Shown here one piece after another: positions 1-10,124 of a stretch of 64,000 nt of DNA (position 1 is its first letter; the number at the start of each line of letters is the position of its first letter). Location: NCBI GenBank assembly GCA_002077045.2, contig KZ111157.1:542383-606382 (forward strand), read 5' to 3'. Position numbers and translations under genes: made by a program. The notes under the pieces were generated by a model, which did no database searches, was not told the origin of the DNA, and saw only the letters and a list, made by a program, of their open reading frames with translations. The stretch is from Rachicladosporium sp. CCFEE 5018. Taxonomy: Eukaryota; Ascomycota; Dothideomycetes; Cladosporiales; Cladosporiaceae.

Positions 1-526
1 ACATTGCAAATGTCCAACGTGCCAAGAATACCATGTTTCATCCCTGCAGGCTTAACCGCCGAGCTTACATCAACTGTACAGTCTTTCTGCGCGCATGCGG
101 CGCAGCAGCGGCAATACCATCACTCACGCAGCCCGCTTGGCACAGCCATGTTTCAGGTAGTTGGTCTTGACAGTCATCACAGTCTAAGCGGCAATGCATT
201 GGCGTTCGAGCACTCCAAAAGTTGATGCGTTACGCCTAGAAACATGAGGGCAGTGCTGCGCTGCGATGCGAAAATGCGGCGTGGGTGCGATGTTCGTCTC
301 GCGGCGCGTACGATTGGGAGGCAAGAACCCGGGAGAGTGGGTATATAGAGCGCGGTAATCGTATTGGAGCGTTCTGCTGAACGAGTACATCCAACGCAAC
401 TGTACATCCAACAGACGAATCGACACCAAGAATGCCGATCGGCTGTACTGCAGCTATCACAGCAGGATCTTGATCTTCGAGAGCTCAACAACTCGCATAC
501 TGCTTGACTCCAAGGTCAATATCGCA
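1..526. other. Non-coding left edge
   Basis: No reading frame here looks like a real protein and no RNA gene is visible. The last part is presumably the promoter and leader of the gene that starts at 527. Confidence 0.5.
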
Positions 527-1147
527 ATGGCACCCCTCATGGCCCTCGCCCCTCCGGGCCCCATGCCTCAGCTCTCACACGACCTGACTCAAGCCCACTC
601 ACCTCGGCAATACAATGATACAACCGTAGACTGGCAGCCCTGGCACACCTACCTCATCATCGCCATCACAGGCTCAGTCCTATCTCTCATAATCCATACA
701 ATCAGCTACACTCGTAGCCGCCGCGCCCGCTCCGCTCGCCAAGCAACTGGCTGCCACTGCTATGATAGCATGAACACGTGGGCCTGTTGCGTGAGTACGC
801 CAGAATGTCATTGCGATAGTGAGTTGCGGCATTTGAGCGATGCGTTGTCCGGGCAGCCGAGGGTGTGGCGGAGTGGGGATAAGATTGGGCAGAAGAAGGG
901 TCATGGCTTCGAGCCTGCGTACCGAGTTGACGATCTGGGTGGACTGCAACCGAGTCATGTCAAGACTGTGGCTGGGGAGAGTGTGATTGTTGAGCAGCCG
1001 GCGAGGGCGTATTCGCCGGCGCCACCGGGGTATGATGAGAGTGTGGGGGTTGATGGGCGAAGAGGCGCGCCGAAGGTGACGCAAGCAAGGGCTAGCTATC
1101 TGGTCAGACAGGAGGAGCTGGCGGCGGAGCGAGGATGGGCAAGGTAG
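527..1147 (+). CDS. Single-pass membrane protein, unknown function
   Basis: Predicted protein of 206 aa in one exon. The frame is open further upstream, but ATG 527 is the first ATG in frame. A Pro-rich N-terminus is followed by one hydrophobic span at about residues 37-54 (YLIIAITGSVLSLIIHT) and then a basic stop-transfer stretch (RSRRARSAR). A Cys-rich patch follows (CHCYDS, WACC, CHCD), then a hydrophilic tail containing PAPPGYDE, which resembles a PPxY-type WW-domain or ubiquitin-ligase docking motif. The order suggests a short outer or lumenal N-terminus and a cytosolic tail. I do not recognise the family. It converges on the membrane-protein gene at 1485-2690. The coding call rests on frame length and ordered composition. 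Confidence 0.6.
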   Translation: MAPLMALAPPGPMPQLSHDLTQAHSPRQYNDTTVDWQPWHTYLIIAITGSVLSLIIHTISYTRSRRARSARQATGCHCYDSMNTWACCVSTPECHCDSELRHLSDALSGQPRVWRSGDKIGQKKGHGFEPAYRVDDLGGLQPSHVKTVAGESVIVEQPARAYSPAPPGYDESVGVDGRRGAPKVTQARASYLVRQEELAAERGWAR

Positions 1148-1484
1148 ATATGGCCCATACAGGAGTGATGGCGCCAGGCTGCTAGGTCCCTTGGACTGCA
1201 AAGCTAGAACATCAGAGTGCGGTAGCATTGTATTCGCACAAAAGTTCCATACTATTCGCTACTCCTCTGAGATGCACCTGTTCTGACGCTCGCGCGATAC
1301 GGTCCCTAAGGTACCTTGTCATACCGCTATCATACCAGCATCTGCAGGAGGACCCCCGGTAAGGTAGCACAAAGCCTCTCTCCCAGTGGTCAGCATCACT
1401 CGCGGTCTGACAAAGCGCATCATTGTGTGCCGAGCTTCTTTGCAACATGCAACGTAAGGCATCTGAGGGCGCCGTGTCAAGCTC
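1148..1484. other. Intergenic, between convergent genes
   Basis: Shared 3' flank of the genes at 527-1147 (+) and 1485-2690 (-). I see no further feature in it. Confidence 0.5.
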
Positions 1485-2690
1485 TCAATGTCGCAGCTGA
1501 TGGTCGGGTAATGTGGAATCTTCCATGGGAATGGTTCCGGGATGCGTGGCAAACGTCCGTCCATCACTGAGCTGATCGCCGCGCGGTGAGGCTGCTCCAT
1601 TGGGCGAGATTGTGCCAGAATCTGCGCGAGTCTGCTGCCGACCACTAGAATGGGATGTACTAGAGCTCTGAGCTGCAACGGCAGCCTCCTGAGGTTTGGA
1701 AATGACCGTGGGCTGTCTCGCCGTACACCCAGGTATCTGCTCGACTTCGTGCAGTGGATGATGCCGGACCAGATGACGATTTCGCTCACCCAGCCATTTC
1801 AGCCACTCTAAGCTCTCATGCTGCACAACCACTATGCTAGCGAAGCCCATCACAGTGATGAGCACTGCGAGATTAGCCTTGTCGCCGCCCAACGCGCCGC
1901 TCTTGTTCGCGAGTCGCAAAGCTAGGTATATCAAGATGCCGACAACAAGACATACTACGCTGATTAGGAGCATCCGGGGCGGTGACGTGAGTATCATGGC
2001 AGCCGTGACTGAGGGGATCTCACGGTGCACTGTCGGTCCAGCGATGCTACCCAGCTCCTCCACGTCTTGGTTTGATTGTCGTCTCGAGGCCACTGGAGTC
2101 TCTTGCATTGATAGCGATGAACTGAGCCAGCGTACTAGTGACTCTTCTGTTTGGCAGCGCGCTAGCGAAAGCTTGATGTTACACGCATAGAACACGGCGG
2201 CCAGTGCAGTCATGAGACTCATGAGAAACATGGTCGTTACGATCCAGTGCATGGTCGGGACGTCAGGTAAGGTGAGAGAGCTTGTAGCTACTTGTGCAAT
2301 AAGCGCGCCCTGACTTTGTATCAGCGCCGAAGATTCGAAGACGCTATTGACACTCACAGTGAGTGCAATCATATCGAAACTCCCCGCGTAGGATCTTACG
2401 AGGTTACCCGCTGCCACTTCAACCTTTTGCTGTCCCGCTGTAATCCTGAGAACGTGCGTGTCAACTCGCCTACAGACTGCACCTGCTTCCACAAAGATCC
2501 AATTCAGTAAAAACCGGGTCAGCCAGCTACGTGCCCAGAGCTGAGCGTCTGGATCACGGCTGGCCGACGATTGTCCTCGGAATGCCCACGGTCCAGAGGG
2601 AGTAGCTGACAAGTTAATGCCACATAGAAGAAGCCTTAGGAAGCTAAGGAAATTTGCCACCTTATCCAGGAATCCCACGTCCGTAGTCAT
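1485..2690 (-). CDS. Multi-pass membrane protein, unknown function
   Basis: A 401-aa protein in one exon with ATG at 2690. Hydrophobic segments lie near residues 12-28, 148-170 (WIVTTMFLMSLMTALAAVFYA), 233-258 (LLISVVCLVVGILIYLALRL) and 268-285 (LAVLITVMGFASIVVV). The first may be only partly embedded. A polar loop with Ser/Gln stretches separates the middle spans, and the C-terminal 100 residues are a Ser/Pro/Gly-rich, probably disordered tail. The pattern of an N-terminal domain, a paired membrane anchor and a low-complexity tail is common among uncharacterised Pezizomycotina proteins. I cannot assign a family or substrate. It is divergent from the eL42 gene. Confidence 0.6.
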   Translation of the reverse strand: MTTDVGFLDKVANFLSFLRLLLCGINLSATPSGPWAFRGQSSASRDPDAQLWARSWLTRFLLNWIFVEAGAVCRRVDTHVLRITAGQQKVEVAAGNLVRSYAGSFDMIALTVSVNSVFESSALIQSQGALIAQVATSSLTLPDVPTMHWIVTTMFLMSLMTALAAVFYACNIKLSLARCQTEESLVRWLSSSLSMQETPVASRRQSNQDVEELGSIAGPTVHREIPSVTAAMILTSPPRMLLISVVCLVVGILIYLALRLANKSGALGGDKANLAVLITVMGFASIVVVQHESLEWLKWLGERNRHLVRHHPLHEVEQIPGCTARQPTVISKPQEAAVAAQSSSTSHSSGRQQTRADSGTISPNGAASPRGDQLSDGRTFATHPGTIPMEDSTLPDHQLRH

Positions 2691-3001
2691 TGTGACAACG
2701 CACCGTGCAAATATTGGCGCTGCTGAGTGCTTTACGGGGAAGCCGGATTTCCGAAGTCGTTTTCGACAACGTCGAGTACAGGAAGATCGTCGTATGTATG
2801 CATATGCCTGTTGGCGATTGAAGTCATATAGCGGGCATCATGTTTTCTGTGCTGTTGCGAGGGAACGCCCACATCGGTGGTGCCACCGGTGCTGGTGTAT
2901 GCGCCCTCACGCCATGCTTGCATTCGTGGCTTTGAGGGTATCAGCAGAGGGGGAGCGAGTAAGCTATAGTAAGCCATAGTTCCGAAGACGCCCAATTCTG
3001 G

Positions 3002-3017
3002 CGTGCTAAATAGCACG
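3002..3017. promoter_or_regulatory. Perfect 7-bp inverted repeat
   Basis: CGTGCTA, a two-base spacer, then TAGCACG. It lies just upstream of a longer palindrome in the divergent promoter between a membrane-protein gene and eL42. The dyad is directly visible; binding by a dimeric factor is inferred. Confidence 0.45.
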
Positions 3018-3023
3018 ACAGAA

Positions 3024-3053
3024 CGCGATAGCTACGTGCACGTAGCCATCGCG
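3024..3053. promoter_or_regulatory. 30-bp near-perfect palindrome with ACGTG cores
   Basis: The inner 16 bases at 3031-3046 (GCTACGTGCACGTAGC) are a perfect palindrome. The flanks extend it to 30 bp with one mismatched pair. It contains two inverted ACGTG motifs, a core used by bZIP and bHLH factors. It lies about 375 bp upstream of the eL42 start and about 335 bp from the divergent membrane-protein start. Confidence 0.5.
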
Positions 3054-3426
3054 CGAATTGTTCGTGCAGGAATCATCCCAACGCAGCCTCAAGGAGACTT
3101 CACATGGTGCGCTGATGGTCATGCGCGACACGTCGCCCCCTCACCACTTACACCTTCATACAAGCCAAGTGGCTCAACCAGGAGGACGATGCGATATGCA
3201 ATGTCGAGCGACACGCTCGCGTAGTGCTTGCCTATAAGGTCTATATTTGTGCAAGGTGATTTCACGAGTTTTTGGGACAGTCGTGAATGATGATGCCCTA
3301 ACAGGCAAGTTCGCCGAGTGCCAAGACCTGTCTTTTCGACCCACACGCCCACATCGACGACCTCACTTCCTGTGGGTGGCACAGAAGTATTATCTTCATT
3401 CAACGAACCCCCGAAATACCGTCAAG

Positions 3427-4142
3427 ATGGTAAGTCGATGTGCGCAGTCAATAGGCGTGAGGAATTGGAGTCATAAGCGAAGCTTTGAGGAGCTGGGAAG
3501 GGATCTAGGCGACTGCGATGGGTGCAATGGGAATGGGCGTAGGCGAGATGCTGGGATAATCATCGAGATTGGCACCACGACGCTATGCTATGGACATACG
3601 ATGGCATGGATAAACTAGGGATGCGCAAAAGATGCCGGGGCTATGGCTCATACAGAGGCGGAAGGACGACATAAAAAAAGTACAACCCTACTAACCCTGC
3701 CTCTCCACCAGGTCAACGTCCCCAAAACCCGCCGCACATACTGCAAGGGCAAGGACTGCAAGAAGCACACCCAGCACAAGGTGACGCAATACAAGGCCGG
3801 CAAAGTACAAACTCCCACCACCAAGCCCACACCACACCCACGATTCTAATACACAGCCCAGGCTTCGCTCTTCGCCCAAGGAAAGCGCCGCTACGACCGC
3901 AAGCAGTCCGGCTACGGCGGTCAGACAAAACCCGTGTTCCACAAGAAGGCCAAGACGACGAAGAAGGTTGTGTTGCGGTTGGAGTGCACGAGCTGCAAGA
4001 CCAAGGCACAGTTGGCCCTGAAGCGATGCAAGCACTTTGAGCTTGGGTATGTTGATCTGAGGGTGCATGGGGATGGAGCGGAGGTGCTGACATACTGTGT
4101 AGTGGTGACAAGAAGACGAAGGGTGCTGCGCTGGTGTTCTAG
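3427..4142 (+). CDS. RPL42: 60S ribosomal protein eL42 (L44/L36a), four exons
   Basis: Large-subunit ribosomal protein near the tRNA exit site. Exons are 3427-3429, 3712-3804, 3862-4046 and 4103-4142, giving 106 aa, the usual length. Exon 1 is only the ATG and is followed directly by GTAAGT. Intron 1 is 282 nt with a CTAAC branch site; the other two are 57 and 56 nt. The protein begins MVNVPKTRRTYCKGKDCKKH. It keeps the zinc cysteines C12, C17, C74 and C77 and the GGQTKPVFHKK loop. Pro56 is present, the residue whose change to Gln confers cycloheximide resistance in yeasts, so a sensitive type is expected. An ATG-only first exon followed by a long intron is common in ribosomal protein genes. 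Confidence 0.97.
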
Positions 4143-4349
4143 ATGGGTCGCATGCTGGTGTGATGGTTGCGGTGATGTGGGAGTGATGGCATACAGTCGG
4201 CAGCAAGCTCTGGCGAAAGTCGCTAGACAACTGGAAGGCATGTGGCGAGCGTATACGATGTGCTCCTATTGAGCAGCAGACGGCTATCGCTCAGCGGCAA
4301 AGCTAGTTGAGCTACTACATAACAGCGCTCCATCAACCCATCAACTCAT

Positions 4350-6486
4350 TCACACACCCATCTTCTCAGCCGTAGCCATCAGACTCCCAATAAAAGTCAC
4401 GATCAGCCTCGTCCTCAAGCTCGTGATATCCTCCGGCACAAGCCAGATAGTCGCTCCCATCTTCCTCGCAATCGAAATAGCCAGCTTAGCATTAGCGTAC
4501 TTCTCCTCGTCGCTTCTTCCCTGCGCGACAAGATCATAGTCGACATAGCTGCTCTTCATGCCGTTCAGCACATCGAGGAAGAACACCCCGTTGGAAAGCG
4601 TGGAGTCCTTGAACGATCGGACTTGCGTTGACTTGCCGCCTTTGGAAGCAGTGGAATTGGCCCAAGCGACCATATCCGAGTCGCTGATCTCACGCTTTCC
4701 CATGCGTTGAGCGAGTGCGCCGAGCGTGGAGACGATATCGCGACGCATGAGCTGCCAGACCATGCCGAGAGTGAGCGTACGTTGGCCGTCGGTAATGTCC
4801 GCTCCTTGAAGTCCGACGAGGGAGAAACGGTTCGCTTTGCCAATTTCAACGGCGTAGTTCGTGTTCTCTACTGCCTTGAAGCGGGAGAGACCGGATTTGA
4901 TGACGAGGAACTGCTCATCTGGGTCTACGGGTGCAGTGGGCGTGGAAGCGTTCTCTTTCGGCTTATTGACGTGACGTTGGTTGACACTTCCTGGGATGAC
5001 TTTGTCGTAGGCTTGTAGTAGGACAATACCGTCGCGGAGGTCATCGAAGAAGGACACGACTGTGGGTTTGACGTTCAGCGAGTTCAGCCAGAGGGTAAAG
5101 ACGCGGGCTTCACGTTCGCCTTCCGCATCGAAGTCCTCGATCTCGGCTTTCTCTTCCTCTGTGATCGGGTCGAGACCAGGGTGGTTGTTGAAGAGGTTTG
5201 CCACAAAAGCAAGGTTGAGCTTAGGGTTGCCGGCTACAAGAGAGGTGGGTGTGAGGAATTTGCGACAGTCGAGTCGATCGGCATTTTGGAGCACTTGCTC
5301 GGCGCGTTGCAGGAGGTCGGGTGTCTGGAGTGGGCCACGCGAGCAGATCTCGGGTTTCAGCTGGTTCATCAGGACTGTGTAGTTCTCGCCGTCCTTGACA
5401 TCTTTCGAGAAGTTTTGCACTCTGCATCGAAGTCAGTGATCTGCACGCTCGAACCCAACTTTCACCATGCTTACCTCCTTTGCCACCCTGCATTCTTCAG
5501 GTGGTAGTTGAACCATCTCAGCAAGATCTGCTCAGGCGGCAGTCGCAAGAACTGCTCCAAGGTCTCGCCATCTTCCAGTAGTCGGTACAGCTCAGGATGT
5601 AGCTTGATGTCGATCTTTCCCAGCAGTCCTCGCCGGATCACCTGCCAGATTAGTCCGAGAATCAGGTGCTCCCTCACCTCGATAATGTCGCCGCTGCCAA
5701 TATTGACCACTGAGCATCCAATACCCTTCGCCGACTCAATGACAATGTTGTTGTTCTCCGTCATATGGAACGCGTTGAGCTTCTTGATCTTCTTTCCCTC
5801 CCTGTTCAGCACGCGCTCATCGATCGTATCTGGTACACTGTCGTTGATGAGCTTCGCCAGCACTAGCCCATCTTTGCAATGATCAAACATCTCAAAGGTG
5901 TCTGTCGGGAACGGGAGAAGATTGCCGATATCCGGATCGCCTGCCAGGACCGCATTGATGTGTCGCGTGAACTCGGTCCGCTCGTCCTCGTTGATCGTGT
6001 GTTGCGAGCTGCCTGTCGCACCTCCCACCGTGATTCTGCCACCACCAGTCCCACCACCAACACTGCTCTTCTGAGCATGGCCAGGCGAGCTCTGCGCACC
6101 GCCATTGCCCTGCTGCGCGTTGCTCATGCCTCGCGACCGGCCCGGTACTGCAGTGGTCCGCTGCTGGGCAGGCGAGGACTGCCGCACTTTCGCAATGAGG
6201 TCCACATAGTCGTCCAGCTCGACTCTGCGTGAGCTGTCCAGTTCCACCTCCCTCAGTGCTTGTCTCACGACATCGTAGGGCTGCCTCTCAGAGTTCTGGG
6301 TTGCCTTGATCGCTGTTGACTCGTCGATGTATCCTCGATCGTCAACGTCCAGTTTCCGGAACGCATCGGATAGGCCGTATATCTCGTTTTGCTGGAATTG
6401 AGGGTACTTCCTAGCGCATTCATCTTAGCATTGTACAACCTCACGAATTCATACTGCGCATACTTCTGGAGCTTAAGGACGTTCAT
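4350..6486 (-). CDS. SAC6: Fimbrin/plastin, actin-bundling protein
   Basis: Exons on the minus strand are 6464-6486, 5475-6410 and 4350-5421, giving 676 aa; both introns are 53 nt. The short first exon encodes MNVLKLQ. An EF-hand-like N-terminus follows (LDVDDRGYIDE, about residues 25-50), then four calponin-homology domains in two tandem actin-binding pairs (for example LLRWFNYHLKNAGW, FTLWLNSLNV, MVWQLMRRDI). Fimbrin crosslinks actin in cortical patches and in the endocytic collar near hyphal tips. At 676 aa it is somewhat longer than the yeast protein because of a Gly/Ser/Gln-rich linker of about 60 residues between the EF-hand region and the first CH domain. It is divergent from the glutaryl-CoA dehydrogenase gene. 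Confidence 0.95.
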
Positions 6487-7029
6487 GATGCCGGTAGGAT
6501 TTCACTGCTGACCAAAGGATGTCAAATTAGACGAGTTGGATCAATATGTGAGTGAAGTATAATTCTCATTCGGCAGCCTAGGCTTTGTCTCGTTGCACAG
6601 CCGGACGTTGCGCGTCCTTTGCTTCCGTGCTGATGTTTTGGCGACTCATGCTGTGAATCGTCACTTCTGCTTGCTGCAGGTGGTGGGGCAGGGAACGACC
6701 GCGCCACATCGCGTGGCTGTGCATGTCGTGCATGGAAGTCGTCCATTAGGTTTCTATTGAAGTATCACAATCTTCTCAACTCGACACCACGCACCAGCTC
6801 CGATCCACGAAGTGGGCGGTGAAGCCTTCTTGCGATCGCATGCCTTGCCGGAGTGTGCTACTCGAATCTACAGCGATTGTCGCTGCCTCCGTTGCCTTCT
6901 GCGGTTAGATGAACTTCGACCGAGGCTTCGATCGGCAAATAACCGTAAAGCCAAATCATCAATGATGGCATTCCCACTTGGTACACGAGTCTCTACAATT
7001 TTCCAAATTCAGCTCTCTTACAATCAATC
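6487..7029. other. Divergent promoter region
   Basis: Separates the start of fimbrin (minus) from glutaryl-CoA dehydrogenase (plus). I see no coding frame, repeat or RNA gene in it. Confidence 0.5.
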
Positions 7030-8409
7030 ATGTTCAAATCAGTCACTACTCGCGCCGCGAGGCATCTCATCCAGCCCACAGTCGCCAGCCGACGATGTCT
7101 TCATGCCCCAGTTGCCTTCGATTGGAAGGACCCATTGGGTGCTGCCAACATGTTTACTGAAGATGAATTGGCCATAGCAGAGACAGCGGAGTCATATTGT
7201 CAGGAGCGCATGCTTCCTCGAGTGCTTGGTGTGCGAGCCTCTACTGATGACATGACATCACCATACTAACAGTATTGCAGAGGCATACCGGAACGAGGAC
7301 TACGACAAGAGCATCCTGACCGAAATGGGCGAGCTCGGCCTGCTCGGTGCGACGATCAAAGGCTACGACTGCGCGGGCGTCTCGTCAGTAGCATCTGGTC
7401 TCATCACACGAGCAGTCGAGCGTGTAGACTCGGGCTACCGAAGTGGCATGAGTGTGCAGTCGTCACTAGCGATGGGTGGTATCGAGGAATTCGGCACAGA
7501 AGAGCAGAAAGAGAAGTTCCTGCCTGGCATGGCCAAGGGCAAGATCATTGGCTGCTTCGGCCTGACAGAGCCAAACCACGGCAGTGATCCTGGGTCTATG
7601 GAGAGTACAGCGAAGCCACATCCGACGAAGGAGGGGTACTACAGCCTGAGCGGGTCGAAGACATGGATTACGAACTCCCCGATAGCCGATGTGCTCCTCG
7701 TCTGGGCGAAGCTACAAGAGACAGGCAAGATCCGCGGCTTCCTCGTTGAGCGCAGCCAATGTCCACCTGGCACACTCGAGACGCCCAAGCTCGGCGACAA
7801 GAATGGTCTACGCGCCAGCTTGACGGGCATGATCCATATGGACGGTGTACCTGTCGCGAAGGAGATGATGTTCCCTGACGTCGAGGGCTTGAGAGGTCCA
7901 TTCTCGTGCCTGAACAGCGCTCGCTACGGCATCGCGTGGGGCACCATTGGCGCGTTGGAGGACTGCATCGCCCGTACGCGCGAGTACGCACTCGAGCGAA
8001 AGCAATTCAAGGGCAACCCAATTGCGAAGTACCAGCTTGTGCAGAAGAAGCTCGCGGACGCCACGACAGACGCCGCGTTCGGGATACTAGCCGCGCATCA
8101 CGTCGGACGCTTGAAGGACGAGGGTAAGGCGGCGCCTGAGATGATCAGCATGATCAAGAGGCAGAATTGTGATCGGGCGCTTGTCAACGCGAGGACGTTG
8201 CAGGAAGTGTTCGGAGGCAATGCTGTTAGTGACGAGTACCACATTGGCAGGCATGTGTCGAATTTGTTCGTGACGCAGACGTACGAGGGGCAGAGCGATA
8301 TTCATGGTGAGTGGACTTAATTGGTGGTCTTGAGAGTGACGATATACTGACTGAATTCACAGCATTGATCCTTGGCCGTGCGATCACGGGCATCCAAGCC
8401 TTCGTTTAG
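7030..8409 (+). CDS. GCDH: Glutaryl-CoA dehydrogenase, mitochondrial
   Basis: FAD enzyme that oxidises and decarboxylates glutaryl-CoA to crotonyl-CoA in mitochondrial lysine and tryptophan breakdown. Exons are 7030-7228, 7281-8306 and 8363-8409, giving 423 aa; introns are 52 and 56 nt. The N-terminus (MFKSVTTRAARHL) is basic and lacks acids, as expected of a mitochondrial presequence. Diagnostic blocks are GYDCAGVSSVASGL, RVDSGYRSGMSVQSS, CFGLTEPNHGSDP, KTWITNSPIAD and NARYGIAWG. The catalytic glutamate sits in TYEGQSDIH (E402), and the last exon supplies ALILGRAITGIQAF. The very short third exon completes the conserved C-terminus, so the model is firm. Arginase follows in the same orientation. 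Confidence 0.96.
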
Positions 8410-9041
8410 ACGACGCATAACGGCCGGGCCTGGGAGATGCCATTTGATACTATGCATGGTATTCGGCTCAAGGCGCAGAAGGCAGTGCGGTGATCACAAG
8501 GTCAGTCCAGAGCTCACGCTCTTGAGAGGTATGATGAACTCGTCGCTGAGATCAACCCGTTGACTTCGAGCCGCGCTCGGTATCAATCGCCTCAGGCAGT
8601 TCAGTGCGAACTGGAGCGCCGTCTGATCGCAAGTCATTCAGCCTGCGTTATATGTAGCATATGAAAATGTACATTTCCACATCATGAACTTCCTCTTCGT
8701 CCTTCGGGCACTCGCGGCTCAGCCAAGCCATTGAGACCCCCAACTTTTTACGCGGGATGACCACCGCGTCGAGTACACCTGCACTTAGCGGTTTTTGTTG
8801 ATATCGTGAACGCCGACCTCATCCCTAAGTACAGGACCAACCGACAACGCAAATTTCTATCGCGTAAGGAGGCGATGGAAGCATCCACATGACCGGAGAA
8901 CCTAACACGTAAGGTTATAAGCGGATTCCTTGAACTTCACTTCCTCACTCAAGTCCTTTGTCTGATCTGACCGCATTGACAAACGTTGCTGTCTCACTCT
9001 CCATAGCAAGATCGCGCTGTCAGACTTGACTTCACAACGCA
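8410..9041. other. Intergenic, arginase promoter
   Basis: Contains the 3' flank of glutaryl-CoA dehydrogenase and the promoter of arginase. A spaced CGG/CCG dyad lies at 8750-8769. No coding frame was seen. Confidence 0.5.
8750..8769. promoter_or_regulatory. CGG-N8-CCG inverted repeat upstream of arginase
   Basis: ACGCGG and CCGCGT form perfect 6-bp arms separated by 8 bases, about 270 bp upstream of the arginase ATG. Inverted CGG half-sites are the usual target of dimeric fungal Zn(II)2Cys6 activators, the class that controls arginine catabolism genes in Aspergillus (ArcA) and yeast. The match is seen; the regulator is inferred. Confidence 0.4.
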
Positions 9042-10124
9042 ATGAAATTGGTGGATCTAACGCGCAACACTATCGGCGCAGGACAGGACAGCAAGATGGA
9101 CGCCTCTACTATTCAGAACAAGTTTCTGAAGACCAATGATGATCTGGGACTGGTGGCAGTGGGCTTCTCCGGCGGACAGGTATGTCATGTAGCAAGCTCA
9201 TAAACGATAGACAGATACTGACAGTGATGGTCGCAGTGCAAAGCCGGCGTCGACGCCGCCCCAATGGCCCTCATCGAGTCCGGCCTAGTCGACCAACTCC
9301 AAAACGACCTGGCTTACAAAGTCCACTATGACAACGAAGTCCACGCCTACACGTCCCTACTCCCATCCTCCGACCCACCCCACCGCGGTATGAAAAACCC
9401 TCGTGCCGTCTCAGCAGTCACGCAAGAGCTCTCCAGCCAAGTCTATGCCCACGCGAAAGAAGGCCGCTTCGTCCTCACCCTCGGCGGCGATCACAGCATA
9501 GCCATAGGAACAATCAGCGGTACCGCGAAGGCGATTCGGGAGAGGCTAGGCAGGGACATGGCGGTCATCTGGGTAGATGCACACGCCGATATTAACACGC
9601 CGGAAACCTCAGATAGTGGAAACATCCACGGCATGCCCGTCGCTTTCCTCACAGGTCTCGCTTCAGAATCCGCAGAAAACCCTTTCGGCTGGCTGAAACC
9701 CGAGCATCGCGTAAGCGTCAAGAAGCTAGTCTACATCGGCCTCCGCGACATCGACCGCGGCGAGAAGCGCATCTTGCGCGAACACGACATCAAAGCCTTC
9801 AGCATGCACGACATCGATCGTCACGGCATCGGCAAGGTGATGGATATGGCGCTCGGGCACATCGGTACGGACACGCCCATACATTTGTCCTTCGACATCG
9901 ACGCGCTGGACCCGAGTTTTGCTCCTAGTACTGGCACGGCTGTGAGGGGCGGGCTGACGTTGAGAGAAGGGGATTTCATTGCCGAGTGTGTGCATGAGAC
10001 TGGGAGTCTGGTGGCGCTGGACTTGGTGGAGGTGAATCCGAGTCTTGAGCAGAATGGCGCGGCGGAGACGGTGAGGGCGGGTGTGAGTATTGTGAGGTGT
10101 GCGTTGGGGGATACGCTGTTGTAG
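9042..10124 (+). CDS. CAR1: Arginase
   Basis: Binuclear manganese hydrolase that converts arginine to ornithine and urea. Exons are 9042-9179 and 9237-10124 around a 57-nt intron with a TACTGAC branch site, giving 341 aa. Exon 1 ends in the conserved GFSGGQ and exon 2 begins CKAGVDAAPMAL. Metal-binding motifs are complete: GGDHSIAIG, WVDAHADINTP and SFDIDALDPSFAP, followed by GGLTLREG and DLVEVNP. The N-terminus is about 20 residues longer than usual; a second in-frame ATG at 9096 would give a more typical length. It sits directly behind glutaryl-CoA dehydrogenase on the same strand. Confidence 0.97.

Larger units (their letters stand above)
2691..3426. other. Divergent promoter region with two dyads
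   Basis: This stretch separates the start of the membrane-protein gene at 2690 (minus) from the eL42 ATG at 3427 (plus). It contains two neighbouring inverted repeats, described separately at 3002-3053, and a TATAAG-like element near 3232. No credible coding frame was seen. Confidence 0.6.

Noticed and set aside
3430..3711. C/D-box snoRNA in eL42 intron 1
   Set aside because: No RTGATGA box paired with a CTGA box at suitable spacing; an H/ACA type could not be judged by eye.
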